From Pterobdella sp. o SKG-2022 (lineage: Eukaryota; Annelida; Clitellata; Hirudinida; Piscicolidae): DNA of 64,000 bases. The DNA lies in contig OZ038322.1 of the NCBI GenBank assembly GCA_964035795.1, positions 1,399,281 to 1,463,280 on the forward strand, in the 5' to 3' direction. The notes under the pieces are model-generated. The model did no database searches, was not told the origin of the DNA, and was given only the letters and a program-made list of their open reading frames with translations. A program made the position numbers and the translations under genes. Within the stretch, counting starts at the first letter, position 1. The number at the start of each line of letters is the position of its first letter. This document shows, one piece after another, positions 36,601 to 60,838 of this stretch.

Positions 36601-38811
36601 AACAGTTACATAATTATAAACTGATAACATATTTTTAAATAATTGAAAAATTCTAGAATAAAATTTTGGAAATATTCTCAAATAAATTCAAACTGAGTAA
36701 TAATACGCATTAAACATTAATGAATTAGTGACAGTTGAAAGAGAATATGTAATGACCCTCATCAGCGCATGATAACTTGAATGTCTACAATGACAAGCAA
36801 CAACAAAAATGCGGGTGATATTCAAAACAATTGTGTTAAAAGGCATCATCATATTCATATCATTAATCTCGACCTTGATGCATCTCATCAAACCACATGT
36901 AAATAAAATATTAAACATCAAAAACTTGAGTGAACAAAAACATCAGAAAACCATGAAACATTACAAATACACACAAAAAACCCAGCTTATTGAAGCCAAA
37001 TATGGAATTCATCAATTTGCACCTTTGTATCAACAACATCAAAACTATCCCAATGCACTAAAGACATCATAGAGATGAGTATATTTAAGAACACAAAAAA
37101 ATTGTATTAAAATACAAAGCTTTTCATTAACTGGGTAGCATCATAGGCATTTGAAATTGAATCTCACACTCCATTAATATTTGGCAAACCCTAAAAGATT
37201 TCTCACCCACCTAGTCCCAACTCCATGTTGCCATCCTCCATCAGAAAGAGAGGGCCAGCTCCTGGGAGGCTGCAAGGAGCCCATGCTGCTCCCATTGTGG
37301 CTGTGTATAAGAGTGTGTGTGTGAGCAATATTAATTATCATAAGACAACTAATATAATAATAATAATTTCACTATATTGCAATCATTGAAACATGACAAA
37401 AGGTTTGAAGTGAGCACTGAAATAGCAGTACTTACAAATGTTGCCAACAAGATTTCTTGCAAACTCTCCCACCTTCTCGAGGGGGGCTCCTGTCTCTGCG
37501 AGGTGACCAACTGCCTGTGTTGATGCTATTCAGTTCATGGTTGTGTTTGAAGAGCGTTTACAGGAATCATGAAAAAAGTATGAGTTCAAAGATTTGATTG
37601 GATAATTAGGAAATTATATAAACAAACAAACACACAAATCAAATCATCACATAAACAAAAATCAAAGTTAAATGACTGACAAATTATGTGAACATCTTAT
37701 TGATAACTCATGTTAAAAGATTAATCTCTTAAACCTGTTGCCTTCAATGACAATCAGCCAACCTATTGTAAATCAATACACTGTATACCACTATTTACAA
37801 GCATATAGGTTACATTTTGAACTTATCAAAACACACCTCATAAGACAAAAGTTAAAATATTTGGCACAACTGAAACAGCACAATCAATAACTAATTGAAA
37901 AAATTGATGTTATATCTCTATTTATTAATTTTATCAATCATCAAATGTAACTATAAGTTTCAATGAGTGAACCCACTGATGGATCCCAAGCCAACCTTTA
38001 GGAGCAGAATGAAGCCAGAGAGACCCCTACGATTGATGTCCTTCCAGCCATCTTGCAAGGCACAGTCGTCTGTGTACCTCACCAATTCTGCCTTCACCCC
38101 CCTTGTGCGGGCCTTCTCCACTGCAGTGCTGAAGTTCAGCCTGTCACCTGTGTAGTTGCAGAACAACACCAACACTCCTGTTTCAATGTGGTGGGTGTTT
38201 TAATTTGGGTCTTTAATGTCACAGACGGAATCATAATTTTATAAAATTTGACAAAATTTTAAAAAGCAATTAATTAAATTATCTACATGAAATATATATA
38301 AAAAATAAGAAATGAAAAATGTTTAAATAAAAGTGACCAGCAGGATTATTTTTGCCGAGATGCATGATGGTGGCAAAGATGGCTCTGACTGATGGGGCTG
38401 CAAACACATCGCCATGCACTGCTCCTGTCAACATGCCTTTGCCCACATACCCTTGGAAATTTATTGTTTTACCTCAAAAATGGAAAGTTACGATTTTAAT
38501 TTGATGATGATGAAAAGAGATTTTAATTGATAATAATGGAAAAAGATGTAGATATAGAAAGATAAAGATATTTTAAATGAAGATTGAGAAGTCAAATAAC
38601 CAGCCCAAAGTGGTTCATGGCCGGAACCCCCTCCAGTGATTAAAGCTACTTTGTTTTCCCTTTGCACAACCTGCCAATCTCTTCTCAACACAACGTCCTT
38701 ATGTCCTGGTAGAAAGGAGTACCCAGGATTCCATGAAACCATTCCATTCAAACCCTCCCAAGCACTGTTCTCAGCGTTGTTTATCAGCTTCTTTGTTGTT
38801 TGTGTAGCCAT
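33675..38811 (-). CDS. TKFC: Triokinase/FMN cyclase (dihydroxyacetone kinase, DhaK-DhaL)
   Basis: Seventeen exons: 38811-38601, 38451-38338, 38177-37996, 37514-37436, 37300-37211, 36253-36219, 36065-35978, 35902-35813, 35723-35607, 35514-35384, 35244-35185, 35099-35027, 34869-34757, 34546-34437, 34347-34314, 34086-34003 and 33839-33675. Total 591 residues (animal TKFC is about 575). The DhaK half has ITGGGSGHEP, NYTGDRLNF and LGLGIHGEAG, whose histidine binds dihydroxyacetone as a hemiaminal. The DhaL half has VTGDGDCGNTH for Mg-ATP and MGGTSG. The family phosphorylates dihydroxyacetone and glyceraldehyde with ATP, and the animal enzyme also cyclises FAD to cyclic FMN. The key residues I can see are intact, so I expect an active cytosolic enzyme. 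The 11-codon exon at 36219-36253 holds the catalytic histidine. Confidence 0.97.
34195..34305. repeat. Degenerate GATGGTGGTGAGGTGGGTGGTA repeat
   Basis: Four or five imperfect copies of a unit of about 20-22 bp sit in the intron just 3' of triokinase exon 15. Non-coding. Confidence 0.6.
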
Positions 38812-39349
38812 CTTCTAAGAAGTGTTGAAAACGTTAAAAAATTTATCAAAGCGATAACAAAATATTATTCATTAATAATTTGAACTTTCATCGATAACCT
38901 CAACCGAAAAACACTTGACACGTAATGACCTTGCGCTTTTTTGCAAAAAATAAACTTGCTTATACTTAAAATTATTATTTGTGAATTATAACTTACTGGA
39001 AATTTTTGCAAACTAAGGTTATGAAGGCTAATGTAACTTTGCACTAGGGTTGACAATTTAATTTTTTTCAAAACAAGAAAAACAGTGTAAAATATTTTAT
39101 TCAAAACTTGATAAAAAATTTACTGTATTTAAAATGGAAAAAGTAATTAAAAAGTTTTTGAAATATTTAAAATATTATAATTGAATCAGTGTATTTTTTT
39201 AATTTTTAATTTATTAAAACTATTGAATTATAAATGTTAACTTGGAAATAAAAATTTAAATCCATTTCCATGTAATTTCGCAATTCGGCGATATTTATGG
39301 ATTCAAAAATAAAAGTTTACAGTGATCTAAATATTTAAAAAAGATAAGA
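38812..39349. promoter_or_regulatory. Divergent gap between triokinase and NEMF genes
   Basis: The 538 bp between the two opposed start codons must hold both promoters and leaders. The sequence is strongly AT-rich and I can see no clear TATA, GC or CCAAT element. Confidence 0.35.
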
Positions 39350-50591
<11,242 letters not shown>

Positions 50592-51250
50592 TTGCAACTA
50601 AATTTTGTCTTTCATGGGTTATTTGTAAAATGATTTATCGTTTTAACATTTAAATTTTTTGGTTAAAATTTTATTAAATAAATTATTTTAAAATTTGATT
50701 GAAATATGAGGAACTAAATAGTGTAGTAAAAAGTAAGTTGTGAGAAAGTGTGAAGTAATTAAAAGCAGGGATGCCCTTAAGAAGATGAGTCAGTTCCTGA
50801 CGTATATAACTCACCAAAGGAGATTAAAAAATACATTATTCATTATGATATTATATAAAATACTTTTTAAATCAACGATTTTATAAGAAGCGAAATTCGA
50901 AAAAAAATCTTAAGTTAGTTTCATTTTTAAATGTATTATAATTTTTCAGTCTCTAGACCAAGATTCATTCATTGAGAAATAAAGCTGGGGAAAAAACTTT
51001 CTGCTTCAAAATGGATCAAACAAATTTTTACTGATGTTTTTTTGTTTCAACTAATTGTTAATGTTTTTTAAGCAAGTTTTTATTGTCTGAAGAAACATAA
51101 TTTCATTGTCTGCAGGTAGGGGGTCTTTAAATATATTTTTTTTGAATCGCTAAAATTTTTTTAAAGATTTTCACTATTCAACTTGAATGTATAAGAATTA
51201 AATTTAATTGAAGATTATAAATGAATTCACTAATTTAATTTTAGCAAGGT
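50592..51250. other. NEMF 3' flank and ULK promoter region
   Basis: This contains the NEMF 3' untranslated region with an aataaa-type signal near 50673. The ULK leader follows. The rest is AT-rich and I see no other gene or clear core promoter. Confidence 0.5.
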
Positions 51251-54200
51251 ATGGAGAGTATTGGAAATTATGAATTCAACAAAAAAGATCTGATCGGACA
51301 CGGAGCTTTTGCAGTCGTTTTCCGAGGTTACGGCAAAGAGGTGGTACAATGATTCATCAAATTATTTATTTTTAACTTCTTTCATTTCCTATTATATAAT
51401 GATCTTATAGCCATAAATAAAAATGGGTTTCCGCTATGAAATGAAAATTTGTTCATTTTATTAAGTTGAGTTTTTTCAATCAAGACTCATACAAATTTTG
51501 TAATAATGGATAAATCATTTTGAAACAATGATTTCAGAATCATGATCTGGTTGTAGCAATAAAATGCATCACCAAGAAAAACCTTGCAAAGTCCCAAAAC
51601 CTTCTCAGTAAAGAAATCAAAATTTTACAGGTTGGTCTTCTGTTTAATAACTCGTGTATTGGTATCATAGATGGTTTTCTTAAGAGGGTTTCTAAGACAC
51701 ACTTATACATACACACAGACAACGTCTGAGATTTAAATCTCAAAATGGCTATTTTTGGTCTTCAATTGCTTAGTTAGCAACAGATAAAAAATAAATCTTC
51801 TTTAATGGTTCTAATAATATATTCAGCACCTTTGTCACAAACCTGGTTTGTAAATTGTAGGCTACATAAAAATACTGCAACATTTAGTATGAGTGCTATA
51901 ATAAAAGCAATTTACTGATTGAATTGAAATCAGGAGTTATCGAACAAGGAAACTCATCACGAGAATGTGGTTTCACTGCTTGAAGTCAAGGTGATATTTA
52001 TACTATGTACCTCTATTTAATTAAAGACCGTTTGTTTAATTAAAGGTTTTTTGAAAATAAATAACTAAGTTTATTTATGTTAACAATAGTATAATATGTT
52101 GTGGCATTGTTATTTATGATCCAATCCTCAGGAGTCTCCTAGCAGAGTGTACCTGGTGATGGAGGTTTGAGTCACCTTTCCACTCTATATGTCATTTGAA
52201 TTTCAACAGTGATGTGTCTGTCATATGCCATCATTTGTTTTAGTTATTTATATTTCTACCTATTAATAATATTGATAATTATTGCAATCTTTGACCAAAC
52301 ATTAAATTTTGTCAGTACTGCAATGGAGGTGATTTGGCCGATTATTTGCAAGGTGAGTGCCTTTTCAGTAGAACAATGTAAAAATTGACTACTCAGTCTT
52401 TCATTTAAATTTGTGTTTTTGTTAGGTGTTGAAAATGTTTATGCTACAACTTTTGAGAAATTTTAAGCAATATTTGTGGCTTTTTATGATTGAATACACT
52501 CATCAATCATAAAATATCGCATACATTGACCTTTTTATTGACAGCAAAGGGCACTTTGAATGAGGGAACTGTGCAATCCTTTCTCAGGCAGATAGGTGCG
52601 TGTTTTTTGGATACTGTGGTGTGGTGATGTGTTGTGGTGTTGTCATCCTGGCAAGGATATGTTTTGTTTGTGATGTAGTGCAGTAGTTAATGATGACGCG
52701 CCCATAAAAACTATGATCACTTGCCCACATGATACAGCGGCAGCATTGAAGGCTTTGAGCTCCAAAGGAATTGTACACAGAGACCTCAAACCACAGAACA
52801 TTCTCCTCTCATATTCCCAACGTTACAAACGCACTCACACCAACATCATCTTCATCCCATTTAAGGAAATCACGCTCAAAATCGGTTATCATTCTATCTT
52901 ACAGACATTTATATTTGTAAGTTGACGCCCATTGTAAAAGTATTTGAATACATTTTTAAATAATCAGCTGATTTTGGCTTTGCTCGCTTCTTGGAGGATG
53001 GCAACATGGCAGCCACCCTGTGTGGATCTCCCATGTACATGGTGACACTCATTACCCTCCAAATTGTTATGCACTTATGTTTAATTTTTAAATTTCTTAT
53101 TGCAAATTTTCTAGGCTCCCGAAGTGATAATGTCACTGCAGTACGACGCCAAAGCTGACCTGTGGAGTGTTGGCACTATCGTGTACCAATGTCTGACTGG
53201 AAAAGCCCCCTTTCAAGCTCAAACACCGCAACAACTCAAACAGTTCTACGAACGAAATTCCAACCTCCAACCCAAGTTGTGCTACTCTTCAAATGTTTTT
53301 GATCTTGCTTTTTAAATTATTCAAATCATTCCAGCCTACCACTGGGCACAAGCCCTCCCTTGAAACATCTGCTCACCAACCTCCTCAAAAGGAATGCTAA
53401 GGACCGCATTGAATTCGGTTAGTATATTTCTATATGTTGGCTTATCTGCATGAGTATGCCTATAATTTAACAACTTTTATTTTATATTCTTCTTTTTTAA
53501 TGCAGATTCTTAGTTTATTCATAATCTCTCTAATTTCAGACGACTTTTTCAACCACCCTTTTTTGAAAAAAAATTCCGACAACACGTGTTAGTTCACTTT
53601 TTTTGTGAATTCGAGAATTAACGTCTTCCACATTTAGTGAAAAAAATTAAAAAAAACAATTGTAAAGTATATCTATCAAATAAATCTTTTCATCTTCAGG
53701 TCCATCTAATAGCTTTTTAGTTTTTTAAAGATCATTATTTACATATAAACTTATTTTTTGCACCACAGTGTTCAGCACACGACTACAGAAGCTTCCAGAG
53801 AAAAGGGTGCCCAAGGACAACAAGCATCTCACTTCCACGGATGTTTGTGTCTCCAATCATATTTCAACTCCCATTTTAAATTAACTTTTAAACTTCTCTT
53901 TATAAATCAAACTTTATATACATAAATAATCATCATTGGATGGCCACACCAGAGCGTGTTGGAAGCCAGTTTGGTGATGAAGACCTCAGACGTCCTCTGT
54001 GGAACGTTAAAGAAACCTCAACTGCCCACGTGTGAGGAGGTGCAGGCTCCCAGGCCGTGCATCAGGCCCAAAGAGGTGGCCAAGAAGAATGGGTTTGTCT
54101 TTGTTCCACTATTTACATTCAATAAAGACCAAGCATTCAGTGAGGTTGAAATAATTGACAGTGACAGTGGAGACAACAATTCCAACGCCACCACACCTGA

Positions 54201-56762
54201 CGATAATGGTATGCTTTGTTTGATCGCTGTTTGTGTTTTCATGTATTCATAGAGGCATTTCATCACATCAGAAACCTACGAAGACTGCCATGATAACATC
54301 AACTCCAAAACACTCACAAGCAACCGGCTAAAAAAAGAGGATTCAGATGTATGTTCGATCTATCTATCTATTTATACACATTATTTATTCTACCTGTCCA
54401 CCTCACACACCTCCATATAGATATCAGAGTTATCTAACGTTAGGGTGGTACCACTAGCACAACCAGAGTCCCATAATGTGGACTTGTCATCAGGCTCGGG
54501 TGGGTCTTCTTCAAAATCATGTCATCACTTTTAAACAGCTTGAAGCTTGCCTTAAATTCGAAATAAATTCAGTATTTCAAAATGAATTTCAATAATACAT
54601 TTGAAAATATATGACGTGTTGAACTTGCTCAGAATCTCCAACACAAATGGTCTCTCAAATCTCATTATCAAACCGGGCCTCCTCACAACCTGCCATCAAC
54701 TTCATAGGTCTCACACCATACTCCTATATCTTCCATTATGATCTTTTAAGTAGATTCATCATTGTGGAATTCTAGGAAATTATTTTGTCCATTATGCCAT
54801 TTCTTCGTGAATCTCAAACTAGGCTAAAGAATTGTGTTTTTCTTATTGCATTTGAATCACTTTAAATCATATTTTATGTTAATATTCGATGTATATCTTA
54901 AGTTTTCTCATTATTTGTACTATAGTTTTAGTTTTTCAGTGTTTTTGAGCTCTGGCTTATGTCACCATAAAATTTCATATCTAATGTTGAAATAATAAGA
55001 ACTAATTTAAAGATGATGACGAAGAAGATGATGAGGAGGATGACGACGATGAGAATGACAAGAGTTATGGTGCGGCTGATTTGTTGGTGGGGTCGTTGAA
55101 GAGGACTTCTTCCACTCCAGACAGGGTGGGTCTCAGTCGCATGGAGGACCACAAAGAGATGGGTAAGTCAGTAGCCGTGGTGTTCTTGCACCCACGTGGA
55201 TGTTATATCTCGGTGCATGTTTTTTACTTAATTTTCATATTGTTGTTTAGAGGAGGATGAGGATGACCAATCAGAAACCTCTACTGAGTCCCCTTCTGAA
55301 CTCTCCGTTCGAAATTTTTATTGTTTTTATTTCAGTTTCTATTTTAGTCATATCTCTATTTTAGATATATCTCTATTTTAGGCATATCTCTATATAAGGC
55401 ATATCTCTATATAAGGCATATCACTATATTAGGCATATCATTTCTTATCAGATCTCAAATGTGAATGAATTTTGTTGGATTACAGGAAGTATTTCCCATT
55501 GTTTACCAGGACAGTGTGTTGAGCAAGCTGAAGTTTGTGTTGACTTTGGTGAAGTGCATATTGGATTTCGCAAATACCCTCTCTCATTCCTCCGTGCATA
55601 GCGAGTCTCTCGAGAAAACATCTGAAAACGACCAAGTATTTAAGAAGCACCTCATCAACAACATGGAGAACGAAGGCAGAGTGGACACAAAGAATTATGA
55701 GCAGTTGAAGAGCCTGGATTACAAAAACGCCAACAACTGCAAGGACACGAAGGAGGAGACAAACAGGTGAGTCTCCATTCATGCATTTCGTTTCTCCACG
55801 ATTTTATAGCTTCACTTTGGCAGTCGTAATGCGTCTACATAACATCATAGTATTTATGAAGCCATGATCGTCTTGCCCCACTGCAGTGAGTGGCGTGTGA
55901 CTTTGGGGTCGAGTGAGGCGTGCATGGGGCAGTTGGTTTTGTACATAAGGATGCTGCATCTCCTCTCATCAGCCATCCAGCTGGGCCAGGCTGAAATATC
56001 ATCAACACACCTCAAAAACTCCCTCTCCATTCGCACTGGTTTCCACTTTCTACAGCTTTCATTTATATTTCACTACTTTTTTGATGATTAGAATTTAGCT
56101 TCAAATCAAATGAGTAAAACTTGAATTTATCAAAATCATTTCGACAACTTCTACAGTCCTCAAGGAATTGAACAGTCGATACAAGTCATGCTTGATCACG
56201 TGCAAACAGCTTCACACCCACGTGACCAATTCAGGTGCTTCCACCAAGATGGCAGCTTCAATCAATGCCGACAAACTCTTATATTCCCACGTGATCAAAG
56301 TGGTGAGAACGTCATAAACCATTTCATGACGTCATTTCCATGTTTTTAAGCATCTTAATTTTTATCACTAGTGTCAGAAAGCGGCATTAGACGAACTCTT
56401 TGGCAATCCTCAAGAGGTATACTATAAATATAAAAAATAAATAAATAATAATAATTATAAAATACAAAAAATTAATATTAAAAAAGGTATATTATTGTGA
56501 CGTTTCTTCTCTAAAGCTTTTACTTCAATGGCATATCAATGTACTGATTGTAAACCTCAGTGCATCAGAGGGTACAAGAGAGCCCAGGTGTTGCTGCATG
56601 GACTCATACAACAGGCCCACCATGATGATGACGTAACCCACCTCAGCCAATGTTTGTTCAATTGTAACTTATTTCTCTTATATAAAATAAAAATTTTTTT
56701 CAGATAAAAAAAATGTAGAAAAGAGGCTGAATCAACTATACATTAACTATCGGCTATCCTAG
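51251..56762 (+). CDS. ULK1: ULK1/2 (ATG1, unc-51) autophagy-initiating kinase
   Basis: Twenty-four exons give 804 residues: 51251-51340, 51538-51630, 51934-51990, 52132-52164, 52316-52352, 52545-52595, 52738-52884, 52968-53041, 53115-53275, 53335-53417, 53540-53587, 53769-53842, 53953-54208, 54272-54348, 54421-54499, 54633-54707, 55013-55162, 55251-55306, 55486-55766, 55887-56038, 56157-56302, 56372-56416, 56561-56651 and 56704-56762. The kinase domain is N-terminal ([49 protein letters not shown], activation loop [13 protein letters not shown]). The linker has NGFVFVPL where ULK1 has its LC3-interacting DFVMVPA. The C-terminal domain that binds ATG13/FIP200 is clear from [11 protein letters not shown] to [10 protein letters not shown]. 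It is shorter than human ULK1 (1050) because of the linker. ULK1 and ULK2 are one gene in most invertebrates, so the symbol stands for the pair. Poly(A) signal near 56929. Confidence 0.95.
55341..55442. repeat. Minisatellite, about 18-bp unit
   Basis: Five or six units of ggcatatctctatataa and variants in the intron between ULK exons 18 and 19, ending about 45 bp before the acceptor. Confidence 0.8.
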
Positions 56763-57044
56763 TCACCTAATCAGTCAAAATGCTCCTATTTGTGGATAGT
56801 TTATCAGTGTTATACTTTTTGTCTGTTTTGAAATGTTAAAGCGCTGAACTTTTAGGCGCTCTGTGTGCATTTATTTAGTGTTTTAATAGTCATCTATCAT
56901 GTTCGTATCTCATTTACCATCGCTTTCAAAATAAAATACTTCATAATGCTTCAAGTTTTTTAAAATGAGATTTTATAATTTTTATCAAAAAAAAATTGAA
57001 TGAAAAAAATGATAGAGGCGATATGCTTTGTGAATATAAATGTT

Positions 57045-60000
57045 TCAGTCATGATTGCAAAACTTATCCTCAATCATCTTCGCCATGTCGTTCTCAGTCT
57101 CGCTGCCGTTCGAACCACTGCTGCTTGTATCTTCGTCCATCTCATCTCCTTCTTTTTGTATATTTACATCGTTTTTTTCATCACCGCTAGAGTCATCAAA
57201 ATCATCCTTTTCTGTTTCTTCTTCATCTTTTTCTTCCTCGTCAGCCTCTTTAAAATCTTCCATCATTTTCTCCAACCATGACTCATCTTCATTCGACTCC
57301 TCAACATCCACTTCCTCAAACCCATTTGATGAAAATATTTCTTCTTTGAGGGTTTTGTCAATGAGGAAATCATTCTTCGGAGTGACAAAGTGTCCTCTAG
57401 CAAACCCTCGAGAAGCCAGGTTGTTTCGATACCACAGAAACCACTTGGATCCCTTGTTCATGGCGTATTTGCTTTCATCCTGCGCCATCCATCTTTCAAC
57501 ACTTTCCACCAACCAATCAAAGTTTACCACTTTGACATTTCCCACCCTGAGTGCCTGTCTCACCTTTTCAGTGCCATCTCTCACTCCCACCACATGTGTT
57601 GTTTCCCCTTTCACGACTCTCTCCATCACCTCTGCGCCATGCCTCACTGCCAAATGATGTACCCATGACTGTTTTATAAGAGTGTTCATAGGCACCACTC
57701 CACTGAATACAATCTTGCACCCCTTCAAAACCTTGCTTCTTTCTTGAGGGATGATTTTTTTGAGGTCCATGCCAGCTTTCAGAGGCTCCTCAACGCTGTA
57801 GAAGCGAGCATGCACCCGCATCAAGATGGATTCGAGGTGCAGAAGGTAGTTATCACTTTCTGTCGCATTTTCCCCTTTCCTCACATTCTCTTTAGAGCTT
57901 GCTTTCAAGATACTACGTGGTTTTTTAAATTGACTGTCATCATTTTTTTCTTCGGTGGGTTTTTGTTCTTCATCGATTTTTGTTATGTCTGTATTTTTTG
58001 ATTCAGCCGTTTCGGTTTTTGATTGCTCCATGGAAACCTTTTTTTCATCGTCTTCTCCGCCATTACCAACCTCTTCATTCTTAACTACTTCTGTTTCAAC
58101 TTCTATGTTTGTCTGCTTTTTATCGCTTTTATTTTCATCATTTTCTGAGTTTGATTGATCATTATCACCGGTGTTTCTCTTCGAAAGATCATCCCCGATA
58201 CAAAATATAACAGATGAGGTTTCTTCTGATTTTTTATTTGCATCTTCAGAGTCACCTCTTTCTTCATCTCTATTGTTATCCCTATCATTTTGCTCCACTT
58301 TTAAACATTTCATTTCAACACCACCCACCGAAACTTTTTTTCTTTTCAAACCTCTATCCCTTTTGGAATTTTCTCCTCTTTTCACCTCAGGCGCATTCAA
58401 ATCACCGAAGCCTTCAAAGAAAACGAAGGGCTTTACCCTGATGAGATTCGGTGCCCACTGCCACACATCCTCCCTGTCATCTATTATCACCACCATGTGG
58501 TCCCCGCATGGGAACAACGACCTGTGTTGAACATTGGTGTCATTATTGCTTTTTGGGTGTAGAGGGTAGTGTTGCAATGAGGTTTGCAGTGTTGTAATGT
58601 AGTTAGAATTAACTTTTATGAATCACACATCATGAATTATATGATATATATATATATGAATTAGAGACAATTATGAAATAGTTGCATAGCTTGGCTGTGA
58701 AAATTGAGTTTGTTTATACTAAATAGAGATTTTTCTAGAATAATCTTATGCCTTCAAGTACAATTAAGTTAAAATTACTATTACTTTAAATAAAAACTCG
58801 ATTAGACAAGCATGAAGTATAAAGATAGGATTTTAATAAATACAACCCTAAGAGGGATAACGTGACTTTAAAACCAATGATGTTGACTAACGATAATTAT
58901 CATTAGTTGACTTAGTTTTAAACTATCTTGAGCATTTGTCTCTAAACCCAAAGTCAGTGTTGTTTTTATGGTGGCATACAAAACTGAAAAGGTAAAGACC
59001 CCAGATTGAGTGTTTTGAGGGTGGGATGGAAGCACTCGTTCCTCGAGAGAATGCGGTTCTGGAAGAACTTCTTCTCAGGGTCCATGTACCTTGTTATGTG
59101 GTCAGCATATGACCTGCAATGGTTTGGTCTCAAGTTATACTCACTGTTAATCTTTGAACTGAGTCATGGAGGCCATTAAAATGGGGATTGCATCACAACA
59201 CAACCATCTGACCTGATGCCAAAAGTGTATATGTGCATCTCGAAATGTTGTGAGAGATTTGTGAGGAAGCGTTTGATGCCTGGTCTGAACTTGGTGTGGT
59301 ACCAGATAGGGTGACCATGGTGGTTGGGTAGCTGGAAGTGGAAAAGCCCCTGTATGTGTATTTGAAAAGAATCATTACATTTGGGAAAAAGATTTACAGC
59401 AAGCTTTTCAAACTTTTGGTATTTTTATGTTCAACAATTTTGTAACGTTAATTAATGGAAGAATTTTAGTACATCCAATGAGCAAAGAAAACAGCTATAA
59501 TTTTTGATAAGTTTAGCCTTATCATGAAACATTAACAAAAAAGCTGTAGCTCTTTTTTTAGAAACATCGCAGGGTTTTTTGCAAACTTGACTTTTACCAG
59601 TAAAACTTCAAGTTATGAGGATTTATAAGAACATGTAAAAAATTTTTATTGAGCTTAATTTTTCAACAAGTAAAATTTTGTCAAAACACATTAGCTAATG
59701 AATTATGACAATGATTGCTTGTTGAAAAACATGTTCTTATAAATCCTCATAACTTGAAGTTTTACTGGTAAAAGTCAAGTTTTAGTTACTAAACAAACTA
59801 TTTCACTAATTTTTTAGGATAAGTCAAAACTTATCGAAAACTATAGCTGTTTTTTTCTCAGTAAATTTACTAAAATTCTTTCATAAATCAACATATAAAA
59901 ATTGTTGAATATTATTTATAAGTACATTAAAATTTTTCTACAAATTTATATTTTTATGTTATATCTCATGTATTTTTTTTAATTTTAAATAGCTTAAAAA

Positions 60001-60838
60001 GCTCATAATTACTAAAGAATACATAAAAACTTGAGCAAACTGTTTTGAGACCTTGCCAATGACATTGTTGGTAGTGGTATGGATGAGGGTGTGGTCGAGG
60101 TCCAACAACAACACCAGCCTCTTGCTTTCCAGGAGGCACCTCTCATCATTCCTGCCCAAGCTCATGGCTTTCTGTACACCAGTTGTTCAAGGTAAGTTTT
60201 TTATAATTTTAGAACCAATGTAAAAAACTTTGAAATAGTCATTTCCGTTAAAACCAGAAAATTATAAAAGAAAAACCTTTTGGTGAACAAGCAGATCAGG
60301 AATACTGTGTTCCATGGCACAAAAATTGCTGCCTGAAGCACTTTTTACCAGTTGGCTGATAAAAAAATAATGTGAAAATTTTAAAATTTTATAAGTAATA
60401 TCAACTGAATAGAATTGAAAAAAAAAGCATACTCTGAGAAAAGATAGACCCCACAATCTGCACATACATTCTTCCACCTCGTTTGGTGCTGACACTCATC
60501 AATTAACGCTAAAACATCACTGCATTGTTATAATTTGAAACGTTTGTCACTCATTGTAATTTTGATTTTAACTATTTCATAAATCTATACATGAACATCT
60601 TATCGAAATTTTCAATGAAGATTTATAAAATAAAATTATATGCTGCAAACCCTTCTTTGATTTCATCGTCTTCTTTCATCAACAATTTAGAAACAGTCCC
60701 TGTGAACTTGCTTTTCAGCTTTAATGGTGTGCCTGAGAAGCAATCACACAAGACGCTTCCTTCGGTGACGCTAGAGCCTTCTTTCACCTTCCATTTTTTC
60801 AATATTGCACTTTTTTGCTGGAATATTACTTTAGACAT
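57045..60838 (-). CDS. CTDP1: RNA polymerase II CTD phosphatase FCP1
   Basis: Seven exons: 60838-60651, 60519-60433, 60355-60277, 60171-60052, 59349-59213, 59113-59000 and 58521-57045, total 733 residues. Residues 1-75 form the biotinyl-like fold seen at the FCP1 N-terminus (KKWKVKEGSSVTEGSVL), followed by a CxxC pair (CADCG). The catalytic FCPH domain has DLDHTLIHT, whose first aspartate is the phospho-acceptor of the DxDxT motif, and later VIIDDREDVWQWAPNLI, which supplies further acidic ligands. A charged linker of about 150 residues precedes a BRCT domain (GCKIVFSG, VVNFDWLVESVERW). The C-terminus is very acidic, as in FCP1 proteins that bind TFIIF RAP74. The enzyme removes phosphate from the Pol II CTD in the nucleus. 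Its 3' end faces the ULK gene 282 bp away. The last exon is 1477 nt, far longer than any other here. Confidence 0.96.
59455..59885. mobile_element. Nested palindromic element
   Basis: Outer arms: agcaaagaaaacagctataa and ttttgataagttt against aaacttatcgaaaactatag and ctgtttttttctcagtaaat. Inner arms, near-perfect over about 50 bp: cttgacttttaccagtaaaa and cttcaagttatgaggattta on the left, with their complement at 59730-59782. There is no coding capacity. It is in the intron between FCP1 exons 4 and 5. Shorter relatives of the outer arm occur near 25222, 23640 and 27905. Confidence 0.8.

Noticed and set aside
57055..58530. Serine- and phenylalanine-rich plus-strand ORFs of up to 200 codons
   Set aside because: Shadows of the large last exon of FCP1 on the minus strand, whose acidic, lysine-rich code gives open complementary frames.
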